Below are positions 52,936 through 61,749 of a stretch of 64,000 nt of DNA, piece after piece. Location of the stretch: the NCBI GenBank assembly GCA_902774925.1, contig CACYKE010000005.1:1-64000 (forward strand), given 5' to 3'. The notes beneath the pieces are model-generated. The model made no database searches. It worked only from the letters and a program-made list of their open reading frames with translations, and had not been told where the DNA came from. Numbering within the stretch: the first letter of the stretch is position 1; the number at the start of each line of letters is the position of its first letter. The translations under genes and the position numbers were made by a program. The DNA is from an uncultured Prevotellaceae bacterium (lineage in GTDB: Bacteria > Bacteroidota > Bacteroidia > Bacteroidales > Bacteroidaceae).

Positions 52936-54359
52936 ACTTTTCTTCTTTTATATATACGCCCAACTAAGTACATGCTGACGGCTAAGGCAATTAATGTTAA
53001 GATAATGGCTAAGAACGGCATTTCTTCTGAATTATTTAATTTCAACATAGCCATCCAATTAAAAAAAGGTCTATCATACCAGTGGATGTTATTGTGAAGC
53101 CAAGTCTTAAGAATGGAGTACGAGTCATAAGCAATAGAGAATACCGCAAAAACAGAAACCGTAGCGAGAATACGATTATTATTTGTTTCCTCCTTATCTT
53201 TTATCTGATTTGCAAGTTGCTCTCTTTCTTCTTTGATACCAAGTCCTTTTGACATAGATTGATATAGAAGATTGGGAAGAAAATTGTGGGAAATTGTCTC
53301 ATAGAAATAATATTTTTCCATTAGTGAAATTTCCATTAGTAAATTTCCATTAGACTTGTTAAGCCTATACATATTATTTCTACTGAAACAGAAGTCTTTC
53401 TCAAACAAGCTTCTCATATATATCAAACCGAAATACAAGTTAATAAAAGTCCATTCGTTGAATTCTTTGCCAATAATCGTAAAGCTATCAACAAGTGATA
53501 ATCCTTTCCAATTATTAAATGCAGCGACTACGTTATTTTTCATTATTGTATTATAGTAATGTGGATCTGGATCAAAAACTCCTTTACTGCCGACGGCACC
53601 AATTGGTGACGAGGTGGAGATTTCGTACAATGTGTTATCTGTAAACAGCTTATCGGAATCAACCTTAACAACCTGGAACATTTTCAATTTATTGCCATCG
53701 CTAATTAAGTTAGCCATATCATTATTAGGCAACAGAAGAGACAATGGCTCCATAATTTTATCCAGTTCACTCCTCATACTGTCTGAGAACCTTTCTTTTC
53801 CATTCCAGGCCCATATTCTTAGTAAGTTGTGAGCATAAGTAAACCATTTCAATTCTGAACCCGTGTCATCTATCTCTATTGCAAACATAGCAATTCCTAA
53901 AGGAAACAAGTAAAGATGCAGATTGCAAATTTTAAGTTTATATGGATAAAAGTAATAGTGCCCATTACCTGTGGTGCTGAATTCTACTTCTTTCCCTTTT
54001 CCTTTCTCTATGCAATATTGGTAATGTCTTACATTCCTCAGAAATCTATCTTTGTTCTTATCTCCTTTGGACTCAAGTATCCATTGTTTTATTTTGTTTG
54101 AAACACTCTTAAAATGAATACCTTTAGCCATTCTCATACATCCGGCAATTTTTCGTTTATGCTTTTGACACCAACTTCTCTTATTAGTTTCAGTCATAGC
54201 ATCAATATGGCTTTGGTAATACATCGTACACAAATCGTCATAATCATCCTTAGACAGGATTATACGTTTCCACCTTTTATCTGTCCTAAGTTGTTTTGGC
54301 TTTATTCCCTCATTGAAACTTCCCACGAGGAAAGCATGTGAATAAGTAGTTGTTGCCAT
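52932..54359 (-). CDS. Accessory protein with CorA-like topology
   Basis: A 475-residue protein with a large N-terminal cytoplasmic part and two C-terminal TM helices (about 396-414 'ILATVSVFAVFSIAYDSYS' and 447-468 'MPFLAIILTLIALAVSMYLV'), ending in a basic tail. The block 'LHLYLFPLGIAMFAIEIDD' followed by 'YAHNLLRIWAWNGKERF' is like cytoplasmic domains of CorA-type channels. The GMN motif of true Mg channels is not seen. CorA-like effectors work with type III CRISPR nucleotide signalling; here the partner would be Cas13. It lies between cas13 and the 154-residue gene in the operon. Confidence 0.7.
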   Translation of the reverse strand: MATTTYSHAFLVGSFNEGIKPKQLRTDKRWKRIILSKDDYDDLCTMYYQSHIDAMTETNKRSWCQKHKRKIAGCMRMAKGIHFKSVSNKIKQWILESKGDKNKDRFLRNVRHYQYCIEKGKGKEVEFSTTGNGHYYFYPYKLKICNLHLYLFPLGIAMFAIEIDDTGSELKWFTYAHNLLRIWAWNGKERFSDSMRSELDKIMEPLSLLLPNNDMANLISDGNKLKMFQVVKVDSDKLFTDNTLYEISTSSPIGAVGSKGVFDPDPHYYNTIMKNNVVAAFNNWKGLSLVDSFTIIGKEFNEWTFINLYFGLIYMRSLFEKDFCFSRNNMYRLNKSNGNLLMEISLMEKYYFYETISHNFLPNLLYQSMSKGLGIKEEREQLANQIKDKEETNNNRILATVSVFAVFSIAYDSYSILKTWLHNNIHWYDRPFFNWMAMLKLNNSEEMPFLAIILTLIALAVSMYLVGRIYKRRKV

Positions 54360-54379
54360 AATTATTAGTATTAAGCCTT

Positions 54380-57300
54380 TTAATTTCTTTTATACTTCTC
54401 TGTTAATTCTTTTTCTACAACATTGCGAATTTCCTTGATTTTTAACAAAATGAGGTCTGCAAAAGAGTGTGGATCCTTTTTGTCGAGATCTTTCTCTTTA
54501 TCGAAATGTTTCAACTCATGTGGTAATTTGTCTGGCATCTTGTATGCCCTCATAATCTTGATGAGTAAGTTTTCCTCAGCAAGTTCTTTGAACAAAACAC
54601 CATAGTAGTTGTGAGCGACAGATTTGCGAATGTTATTAGTATATACCGACATCTTATTGTGCTCGTCATAGACGAATGCCAGTATGTTTACAAAACTATT
54701 TCGCTTGGCATCTTCATCCATACGAATGACCTTTTCGCCTTTCTTGATTTTTGCCTTGTCCTCATCTTTCATTGGAATGTAAAACTGACTATTTCTATCA
54801 TTGTTAAGTACATTTGTGTTGTGGTCTACAATGATTTTTTCTATTGCATGAACTTCCCTAAAGATATCGGAACGCAATTGATTGTACCGTTTGAATTCCA
54901 AAGAAAGCCTATTATAATTTATGCGAAGAGGCTTGTCAAGTTTTGCACCATATAAATAGTGTATGCAGGCAAAATGGGTAAGGAAGGAAATTAATCGTTC
55001 GTCATTTAGGTCGGAAAGCGCCAAGTTGTAATTACGGATGGCGATTCTGTTGAGGAATACTTCACAATCCATTGTAATCTTCTCAATATTTTCATCCTTC
55101 TCCCAATTCTTCTTGAACATATCATTTTCATTGCGAGCAAATGTCACGGGGATAACCCTGGAGAATGAAACAGTCTTGTCAAGGAAAGCCTCGTCACTGT
55201 CTGAGCCTTCTACAAACGTCTTGCTTCCAACATCCTGTAACCTAAATTCGACCTCTTGGGGTTTATCTTTGAATAGTTCCTTGAAATAGGTCGTTACCAT
55301 ATAGAATGTAACAATATCCTCTATGCGATAGCGACGGATGGCTCTTTCCGTATGCTGACATTCGTTTTTCAAAGAAATGAATTTGTCTACATAGGTCTCT
55401 TTGATACGAATAATCTTTTGTTCAGAATTGAGAATCATCTGGTTGAGTTTCTTCAATTTCTTTTCCAATCGGTCTACTTCTTCATCTTTTTTTATTAGGA
55501 AATCCTTATTCTTTGTCGTTGAATGTACATACCATTGCTTTTCGGGACGCATTTGAATCTTTTCAAGTTTTTCTTGGTTCATATCTTTATCTCTGCGGTA
55601 GTTTTCGACTTTTGCTTCCTCAAGCTGAATGTATTCTTCCACCTTTTCAAGGATTGCATTTCTGTCAATGTTTTTCAGTTTTTCGTTTATTTCCTGCTGA
55701 GATAGTTTTGACTCAAAAGTTTCTTTTTTACGTTTCCTATCATTGGAGTTTCCTGGATAATTCTCCTTGAGGAGTTTGGGGTCATCATAAAAATCGAAGA
55801 ATTTGTAGTGACGCTTGTATTTGGAATCTGGCTTCTTCTGTCCCCATACGAAACTCTGGTAAAATCGCTGACTCTCGTCCTTGCTCACCTTTTCAAAGTA
55901 AGTCGAAATTAAATATGAGGCATTGTTATTTACCCCTTCACCAGGATTACCAGTGAAGATGTCTGGATAATTGTTATGAAGTAGCTTGAAAATATGCTCT
56001 GTGAAGAGACCATCTGGAAGTAAGATAATGGCAGGGCAATTATTACTGCCACCATTATCAGAATTATCTATAGTCAAATAGCGCTGTGCAAGCTGACGGT
56101 AATAGTTTTCATCTCTATCGACGAACCGTTTTCTTGTGAGTTTCGCAAATGGAAGTTTGGTCTGAATGAATGTTCTCTTGTCTTTCGCAAGTTCTAATTC
56201 TGCTTGCAAGGTCTTAATGTGTTCCAGTTCTTTACTGATGTACTCGATATATAGGTTTTCCATATTCTTTATGGAACTGTTTAGTACATCATCTAAGAAT
56301 GGATGGTAGTTGGACTTGACATCAGCTGCGTCATCTGATGTGATGATGCCACCCTTCATGAACATGGTCTTAAGAGAACCCATATCTTTGCCGTCGCTAC
56401 CGAATTGTGACAGTACCGAACTCATTACTCCATAGTTAACACCTGTCATAGTCTTTTTTGCTGGACACTTTGCGGGTAACCACTCCATAATCGACTGAGC
56501 CATCTTCCGTGCAAGTGAAGCCGGACGGAAGGCTTTGTAATCATCTGTACCATACTCATTGTCAGTAGTTACCATCTTCAGACAGATATCATTGAACTTC
56601 TTGATTTCTTTTTCCAGATAGTTTATTCGTTCTTGAATATGACCAATGAAGTGGTATTTGTTCTGCCCATCCACTACATCTTTTCCCATGTAGTTGTTTA
56701 TAATTCCATCAGTTTGAGTCCCTGCCATCTTACCATCAAGATAAGGCCAGAACTTTTCTGGGATGTCTTTCTTCTTGAGTCCTTTTATATCGTCCCAAGT
56801 TTTAATCGTGCCTTCTGCAATACCCTTAAAGAATTTTTTATAGTCTTTATATTTATCTTTAATGATTTTCTCTGCAGACATATTTCCATTATCTTCTCGG
56901 AGATACTCGTAGAAAATGAGGGCTGGCAAATCATGTACGCTAAGAGATGCCAATGGAGTGATGACACTAACATCAGGACGTGTCTTATTTTTATCGTTGA
57001 CCTTGGTGCTTAAATCAGGGACATAAGTTTTAGCCTCTTCTTCTGGTTTGGGATTTTGTTCCCAGTATAGTCCTATTCTATTGCTGTGGAAATTATAACT
57101 GGTTCGTTTGTCGGTAACGAAAGGCTTGGTATCGCCATTGGCTTTTACCAACTGCTCAATTTCAATGATGTTACCTTCTTCGTCTTTAGCAATCTCTGCA
57201 TTTTCCGTCTCATTTGGTTTCTTGATCTCGCTCTCTTGAAAAAGGTCACACCATTTATCCAATCGGGTATTTTCTGCAATGACAAGTTTCCCAAATCCAT

Positions 57301-58903
57301 TAATTCTCTTCTGAAGAATACGTGTGTCTTCGGTTCCGTCAATTCTGGTTTTTGGATAAAATGCAAATCGATAGTAACCTAAGTCCAAGTGGAAACGAAT
57401 AGTCGGGAATATATTGCGATTGTCAATATAGCGTAACGCAAAATACTGGAATCGATCTTCTTTTCTAACCAAGAGAGAATAAACACCTTTACCTTTGTAA
57501 ACGATATTACCGGTCCCATCCGTTGAAATAACCTTTTGCTGGCCCTTTTGCCCTTCTTCAGACTTAATGAATTTCTCTCGAATATACTCTCCCGTTTCAG
57601 GATCTCTCATCGGTTCAGTCTGTTCTCTCTTAAAGGACTTTTGACCATCTTGTGTGATTATGTCATAGAGCTCTTGTGGACATTTCTGAAGTTCGTTAAG
57701 CATATCCAAACAAATCTGGATGTTGTCATCCTCCATCTTCAGGCGTTTACCTTTAGGAATGTTGATGCGATAGACTGACATAACACTTGTCAGTACGGAC
57801 TTCTCCATAGCAAATTCATCTTTGAATGGAGAGTTTTCAAATACCTGAAGGCTATCAAGCATCAATTCCGTATCTGATTTACTGAGAAAGAGAGATGTCA
57901 GGTAGACAAGTCCGAAATTGGAGATGGAATTATATTTATTATCAGACTCTATTTTATCATTGGCTTTGATTATATTGCTTTGTCCCGCCATGCGATAATA
58001 ATAGTTTGACAATTCCTTCTTATGACCTTTTTCTTCTTTATAATGATACTCTCCAGTAATAAACTCATATTGACTCGCATTTGTTCCAGCGTTTGCCTGA
58101 CAGATAAGGGTACTAGCCTTGAATGTATTTGTAAGATAAATTGCCGTTTTATTAAAGAACTGTAACATCTTTACTTGATTATCTCTATTATTATAGGCTC
58201 TATAATGGGAATGCATATTCCGACAGAATTCCAAAGCATTCGACAAACAAATTAAAGCACTGAGACAGTCATCAATATGGGCAGATTTTACAACACTCTT
58301 AACTTGCTTAACTATTTCATTAGCCTTTTCTTCCGTAAGAGATTTGCTTTCGTCATCTTTCTCTATCTCTTTTTTTATCTGTGCAATACTTGAATTGTCT
58401 TTGCTTCCCAAAATTGGTGCCAAAACAGAGAAATGATGGAATAACAGCGTTCTCAGTTTCTCATTCTGCTCTGGTGTTAGCAAATACTGACTCTTCGCAC
58501 CAGGCTTCTTCTTTCCAGGGTTATTGGCTTGCCATTCCTTATCTTTTTTATAAGCCTCCAGCATTTTATCTAATATATGAAAATAGTTAAAGGAGTTTTT
58601 CACTTTCAGTCCAATCTTCCCAAATATGAATTGAAGAGTCTTGCTGAAATTGTCACGGGCAATATTGACATAGGCTCCAAGGATTGATTTCCCTGAAGTC
58701 TCTTTCTTGTCCGTAATTGGGAAAGAGTAGTTGACCATATTCTGAACGAGTTGCCTTATTTGTTCTTGTCTTTGTTCTTTTTCCCAGTCTCGTTTGTTCT
58801 TAAAATGATAATTCTTTTTCCCGTTGTTAAAGGTGTTGCTCTGTTGCTTACCAGTGCTTTGATTCTTAGGGGTATTATTCCCCTTCTTGTAATCTTTTCC
58901 CAT
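54380..58903 (-). CDS. Cas13 effector, VI-B-like, unusually long
   Basis: A 1507-residue RNA-guided RNase. HEPN1 carries 'CRNMHSHYRAY' (R228, H233) and HEPN2 'IRKSVAHNYYG' (R1426, H1431). HEPN motifs close to both ends are the Cas13b arrangement; Cas13a has both much further in. Known Cas13b proteins are about 1100-1200 residues, so roughly 300 are extra, including a basic low-complexity N-terminus (about 1-50, rich in Lys, Asn and Gln) and a Lys/Glu coiled-coil-like stretch near 1060-1180 ('EKLEKIQMRPEKQWYV' region). After target binding it would cut RNA and cause collateral cleavage. It is the fourth gene of the operon. Subtype needs a structural or profile search. Confidence 0.92.
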   Translation of the reverse strand: MGKDYKKGNNTPKNQSTGKQQSNTFNNGKKNYHFKNKRDWEKEQRQEQIRQLVQNMVNYSFPITDKKETSGKSILGAYVNIARDNFSKTLQFIFGKIGLKVKNSFNYFHILDKMLEAYKKDKEWQANNPGKKKPGAKSQYLLTPEQNEKLRTLLFHHFSVLAPILGSKDNSSIAQIKKEIEKDDESKSLTEEKANEIVKQVKSVVKSAHIDDCLSALICLSNALEFCRNMHSHYRAYNNRDNQVKMLQFFNKTAIYLTNTFKASTLICQANAGTNASQYEFITGEYHYKEEKGHKKELSNYYYRMAGQSNIIKANDKIESDNKYNSISNFGLVYLTSLFLSKSDTELMLDSLQVFENSPFKDEFAMEKSVLTSVMSVYRINIPKGKRLKMEDDNIQICLDMLNELQKCPQELYDIITQDGQKSFKREQTEPMRDPETGEYIREKFIKSEEGQKGQQKVISTDGTGNIVYKGKGVYSLLVRKEDRFQYFALRYIDNRNIFPTIRFHLDLGYYRFAFYPKTRIDGTEDTRILQKRINGFGKLVIAENTRLDKWCDLFQESEIKKPNETENAEIAKDEEGNIIEIEQLVKANGDTKPFVTDKRTSYNFHSNRIGLYWEQNPKPEEEAKTYVPDLSTKVNDKNKTRPDVSVITPLASLSVHDLPALIFYEYLREDNGNMSAEKIIKDKYKDYKKFFKGIAEGTIKTWDDIKGLKKKDIPEKFWPYLDGKMAGTQTDGIINNYMGKDVVDGQNKYHFIGHIQERINYLEKEIKKFNDICLKMVTTDNEYGTDDYKAFRPASLARKMAQSIMEWLPAKCPAKKTMTGVNYGVMSSVLSQFGSDGKDMGSLKTMFMKGGIITSDDAADVKSNYHPFLDDVLNSSIKNMENLYIEYISKELEHIKTLQAELELAKDKRTFIQTKLPFAKLTRKRFVDRDENYYRQLAQRYLTIDNSDNGGSNNCPAIILLPDGLFTEHIFKLLHNNYPDIFTGNPGEGVNNNASYLISTYFEKVSKDESQRFYQSFVWGQKKPDSKYKRHYKFFDFYDDPKLLKENYPGNSNDRKRKKETFESKLSQQEINEKLKNIDRNAILEKVEEYIQLEEAKVENYRRDKDMNQEKLEKIQMRPEKQWYVHSTTKNKDFLIKKDEEVDRLEKKLKKLNQMILNSEQKIIRIKETYVDKFISLKNECQHTERAIRRYRIEDIVTFYMVTTYFKELFKDKPQEVEFRLQDVGSKTFVEGSDSDEAFLDKTVSFSRVIPVTFARNENDMFKKNWEKDENIEKITMDCEVFLNRIAIRNYNLALSDLNDERLISFLTHFACIHYLYGAKLDKPLRINYNRLSLEFKRYNQLRSDIFREVHAIEKIIVDHNTNVLNNDRNSQFYIPMKDEDKAKIKKGEKVIRMDEDAKRNSFVNILAFVYDEHNKMSVYTNNIRKSVAHNYYGVLFKELAEENLLIKIMRAYKMPDKLPHELKHFDKEKDLDKKDPHSFADLILLKIKEIRNVVEKELTEKYKRN

Positions 58904-58917
58904 AATTGTATTGTTTT

Positions 58918-60186
58918 TTAGTTATTGTTATTCTTTATCATTTCTCTTATATCTTTCACAAGTCTATCCGATAGTTGTTGTGGATCTTTTTCCGGAAGAC
59001 TCTTAAAGAAGGACGTTTCTGTGATTTCACTATAATTGTTGACCCAGGCATTCCCATTATAGTCGGTTAGAGACTGCTGTTTCAGTATTTGCATGATGAT
59101 TTTTGTCAAACGAACAAAGTTTTCCTCACTAATAAACGCTTGTTGTAGCCAAGATTTTTTATTATTGGGATGTTTCAATGTTAATTGTTCGGCAATGATC
59201 ATGTTTGATGTCATCCAACTACGGATACTTTCGTTAATAGATGATTCCCAATCATTGTCAGAGGTTTCATCAGATGATAAGTTTAGGAATTGCTTCAGGT
59301 ATTCTGCTCTGGCCAGATTGAAACACACATAGCCAGTCCATATTATATCGTCGCCAATATTCTCTTTAGCATATTTAAATGCCTCGGACGCTTTATCGCA
59401 ATATACGAGTGCCAAGGATTTATCTTCATCATTACACTTTTTGGTGCAATTAATAATTTCTCTCAATGAGGGACTAGTCTGGTTGGTTAACAAATGTGTG
59501 GCACATCTTAAATAATAAAGTCCGAGGTAATCATAATAGAGAATGCTCGTAACTGGATTGATGAAAAGAGAACCTCTTATCTCCAACAATTTTGAAGGAT
59601 CAGATTTTCTTGTAGTATATTTCTGATATGCAAAAACGGAATCAATCAGGCTGACCGTTTCTTCCAATAGTTTACATGAGCCATCGGAAATCTCCTTGAA
59701 GTTTTCAACTTTACTCTTTATTAAAACTAATAGCCTAGTAACTCGATCAAGTTGAACAGCAGAGTTGTCCTTTATAAAATAGGGTATAAGAACTAACAAG
59801 TCGGCAACCTCTTGAACATTATCCGCAAGATGGGCTCCACTCTGTTTGTTTTTGTTGTGGAATAGCCCTTCCATATAATCCATCAATGCCTCGCTCGTAA
59901 CCTTAAAATCACTTTGAGGAAAACGGAAGACTGCCCTCAAAATGTTAGGACGGTAACGTGTATTTTCCATCACATTGCCATCCATACGGCTGATTGCATT
60001 CACTTCATCGATTGAATAGAACGTTCTAAGACTGATGTAAAGCGCAAGGAACGCTACTGCTAATGAAACAACTGCCACGACAAGTTCATTTGTGTTGTCA
60101 GGTTTTAATGCAAGACCTACTCCTGCAGAGCAAAGGACGATAATCATCACAACGATGATGCTGAGCCAAATCTTTCTTCTTCTCAT
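58918..60186 (-). CDS. Accessory two-TM helical protein
   Basis: A 422-residue protein with two N-terminal TM helices (about 6-27 'IWLSIIVVMIIVLCSAGVGL' and 34-52 'ELVVAVVSLAVAFLALYIS'), then about 360 cytoplasmic residues that are nearly all helical and TPR-like ('KCNDEDKSLALVYCDKASEAF', 'IWTGYVCFNLARAEYLKQFL'). No HEPN RxxxxH motif, P-loop or nuclease signature is seen, so it differs from the HEPN-containing Csx28 of known VI-B loci. It lies 14 bp upstream of cas13. It may be a membrane scaffold or sensor. Confidence 0.7.
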   Translation of the reverse strand: MRRRKIWLSIIVVMIIVLCSAGVGLALKPDNTNELVVAVVSLAVAFLALYISLRTFYSIDEVNAISRMDGNVMENTRYRPNILRAVFRFPQSDFKVTSEALMDYMEGLFHNKNKQSGAHLADNVQEVADLLVLIPYFIKDNSAVQLDRVTRLLVLIKSKVENFKEISDGSCKLLEETVSLIDSVFAYQKYTTRKSDPSKLLEIRGSLFINPVTSILYYDYLGLYYLRCATHLLTNQTSPSLREIINCTKKCNDEDKSLALVYCDKASEAFKYAKENIGDDIIWTGYVCFNLARAEYLKQFLNLSSDETSDNDWESSINESIRSWMTSNMIIAEQLTLKHPNNKKSWLQQAFISEENFVRLTKIIMQILKQQSLTDYNGNAWVNNYSEITETSFFKSLPEKDPQQLSDRLVKDIREMIKNNNN

Positions 60187-60200
60187 ATCTAAAAAACTTA

Positions 60201-61739
60201 CTACTTTTCTATTCTGAATCCCATCTCAAGTATGGACTTCAGTGTTTTTATATATATTTCTCTATCCAATTTCTTTTCTTCTTCGGACAAGTCTTTATAA
60301 GAAACATGGTCTTGATGATGCATCTGAACATCGTCATGAACCTCGCCGTTTGACCAATCCAGACTTATCTTTTCCTTTGCCAACGTGTTGTGTGCGTGTT
60401 CTGCTAAGCGGTCTGCCAGTTCTTTAATTTCATCTGTTATTTCTATCTCATATTTTTCATTTGTAAACATTGCTATCCACTTCTTGAATTCATCATTCGC
60501 TTCGATATTTTCTAATGGCGTGGCTGATGATAATGACTTTATCTGGTATTCGCTAATCACTTTGTCAAATACACCTATTTCAATTTTGTCATCTCTGACA
60601 AGAAGAATGGGCAGATTGGCCATAACTCCCATACCCACTTCAATCTCATTCCATGGTGTGGGAAGCCATACTCCCTCTTCGATTTCTTTCTTGTCTGGAT
60701 TTAAACGCCCGGATTTGATTTCAATCTGTTTAAGACCAAATGCAATCATGGCGTCTGATTGTAGAATAGACTCCTTAACTTTCGTTAGCTGACTGTCTTT
60801 AGGATAATGATCGCGTTTGTATATGATAGCCTCGATACCTTTTCCTTCTAATATCTTCTTGTAGTAAAGTGTCAAAGCTTCTTCTGAGGCTGTTAAAGTT
60901 CCAGGCATACTGAAGAAGACCATTTTATGGCCGCCACCTTTCTTTTTCGACTTGTCCATTATGAACACATCAGAGCCTTCGTAGATATAGGCTTCATCTT
61001 TAGTCCCTTGGTTAATCCATTTCAAATGCTTGATCATTTCCTTAGGGATACCTTTGGCTCCTTTAAAGTCAGAGCCTTCGAGTATGACGTTTTCGAAATA
61101 GACATTAGTAAGATCCGAATACTTAAAGTCTGCTTTTCTGAAAGTACAATTTTTGATATTGGTATGATTAAAAATCGCACTATTGAATATGGTCCCAAAA
61201 CCAATAATGTTTTCAACCAGTGCATATGATAGGTTCGCACCATACATATCTGTGAAGTCCATCGTAATCTTCCATGAGTCATCCTTGTCTGTTTTGGGAG
61301 CCTTACCCTTCTTTTCCAGGGCATCATCCTTCTCGTTCTTCTTGCCAAGATACAAATCCTGCATGTTCGTCCGCTGAAGATCTGCATAATTCAGATTTCC
61401 TGCATAGGCCAATCCATCACCTAGAGTTTTTTGGTATATCCCTGTGGGATGAATCTTAAGCATAGATGATATTACGTTGATGGTCTCTTGTCTAAACCGA
61501 TTTCTGTCTATCACAGCAGTGAAAAAACGTCGGAGAATAATGGCAGCTGACAATTGGGCTGTCTCATTGTCTTTAGACAGCTGCTCAACAACCCTGTTAA
61601 ATTGCTCTTGCGTGTCTTGACGTTTCTGATTGCCAGTCCTAACGACCTTAGTAATAACATATAGTATAACGCCAGCTAATACAACTCCAATAGTGTATAG
61701 CGCTTCTACATTGCCTAATGAAAATAACAATATCATCAT
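60201..61739 (-). CDS. Membrane protein with pentapeptide repeats and a TIR-like domain
   Basis: A 512-residue protein. One TM helix lies at about 14-33. Pentapeptide-type repeats run from about 117 to 228 ('ADLQRTNMQDL', 'GANLSYALVENI', 'ADFKYSDLTNVYFENVILEG'), partly interrupted by a charged insert. Residues about 272-400 form a Rossmann-like domain: 'KMVFFSMPG', 'SDAMIAFGL' and 'TPWNEIEVGMGVMANLPILLV'. The Glu (365 or 367) in a helix before a strand ending in PILLV is where TIR and nucleoside-deoxyribosyltransferase folds carry their catalytic Glu. A NAD- or nucleotide-cleaving effector is plausible. The C-terminal 100 residues are helical and His-rich ('DVQMHHQDH'). Confidence 0.7.
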   Translation of the reverse strand: MMILLFSLGNVEALYTIGVVLAGVILYVITKVVRTGNQKRQDTQEQFNRVVEQLSKDNETAQLSAAIILRRFFTAVIDRNRFRQETINVISSMLKIHPTGIYQKTLGDGLAYAGNLNYADLQRTNMQDLYLGKKNEKDDALEKKGKAPKTDKDDSWKITMDFTDMYGANLSYALVENIIGFGTIFNSAIFNHTNIKNCTFRKADFKYSDLTNVYFENVILEGSDFKGAKGIPKEMIKHLKWINQGTKDEAYIYEGSDVFIMDKSKKKGGGHKMVFFSMPGTLTASEEALTLYYKKILEGKGIEAIIYKRDHYPKDSQLTKVKESILQSDAMIAFGLKQIEIKSGRLNPDKKEIEEGVWLPTPWNEIEVGMGVMANLPILLVRDDKIEIGVFDKVISEYQIKSLSSATPLENIEANDEFKKWIAMFTNEKYEIEITDEIKELADRLAEHAHNTLAKEKISLDWSNGEVHDDVQMHHQDHVSYKDLSEEEKKLDREIYIKTLKSILEMGFRIEK

Positions 61740-61749
61740 GAAAGAAATA

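Noticed and set aside
54380..58903. Cas13a assignment
   Set aside because: HEPN motifs near the two ends and GTTG...CAAC repeats fit VI-B better; Cas13a has its HEPN1 motif far inside. Not excluded without phylogeny.
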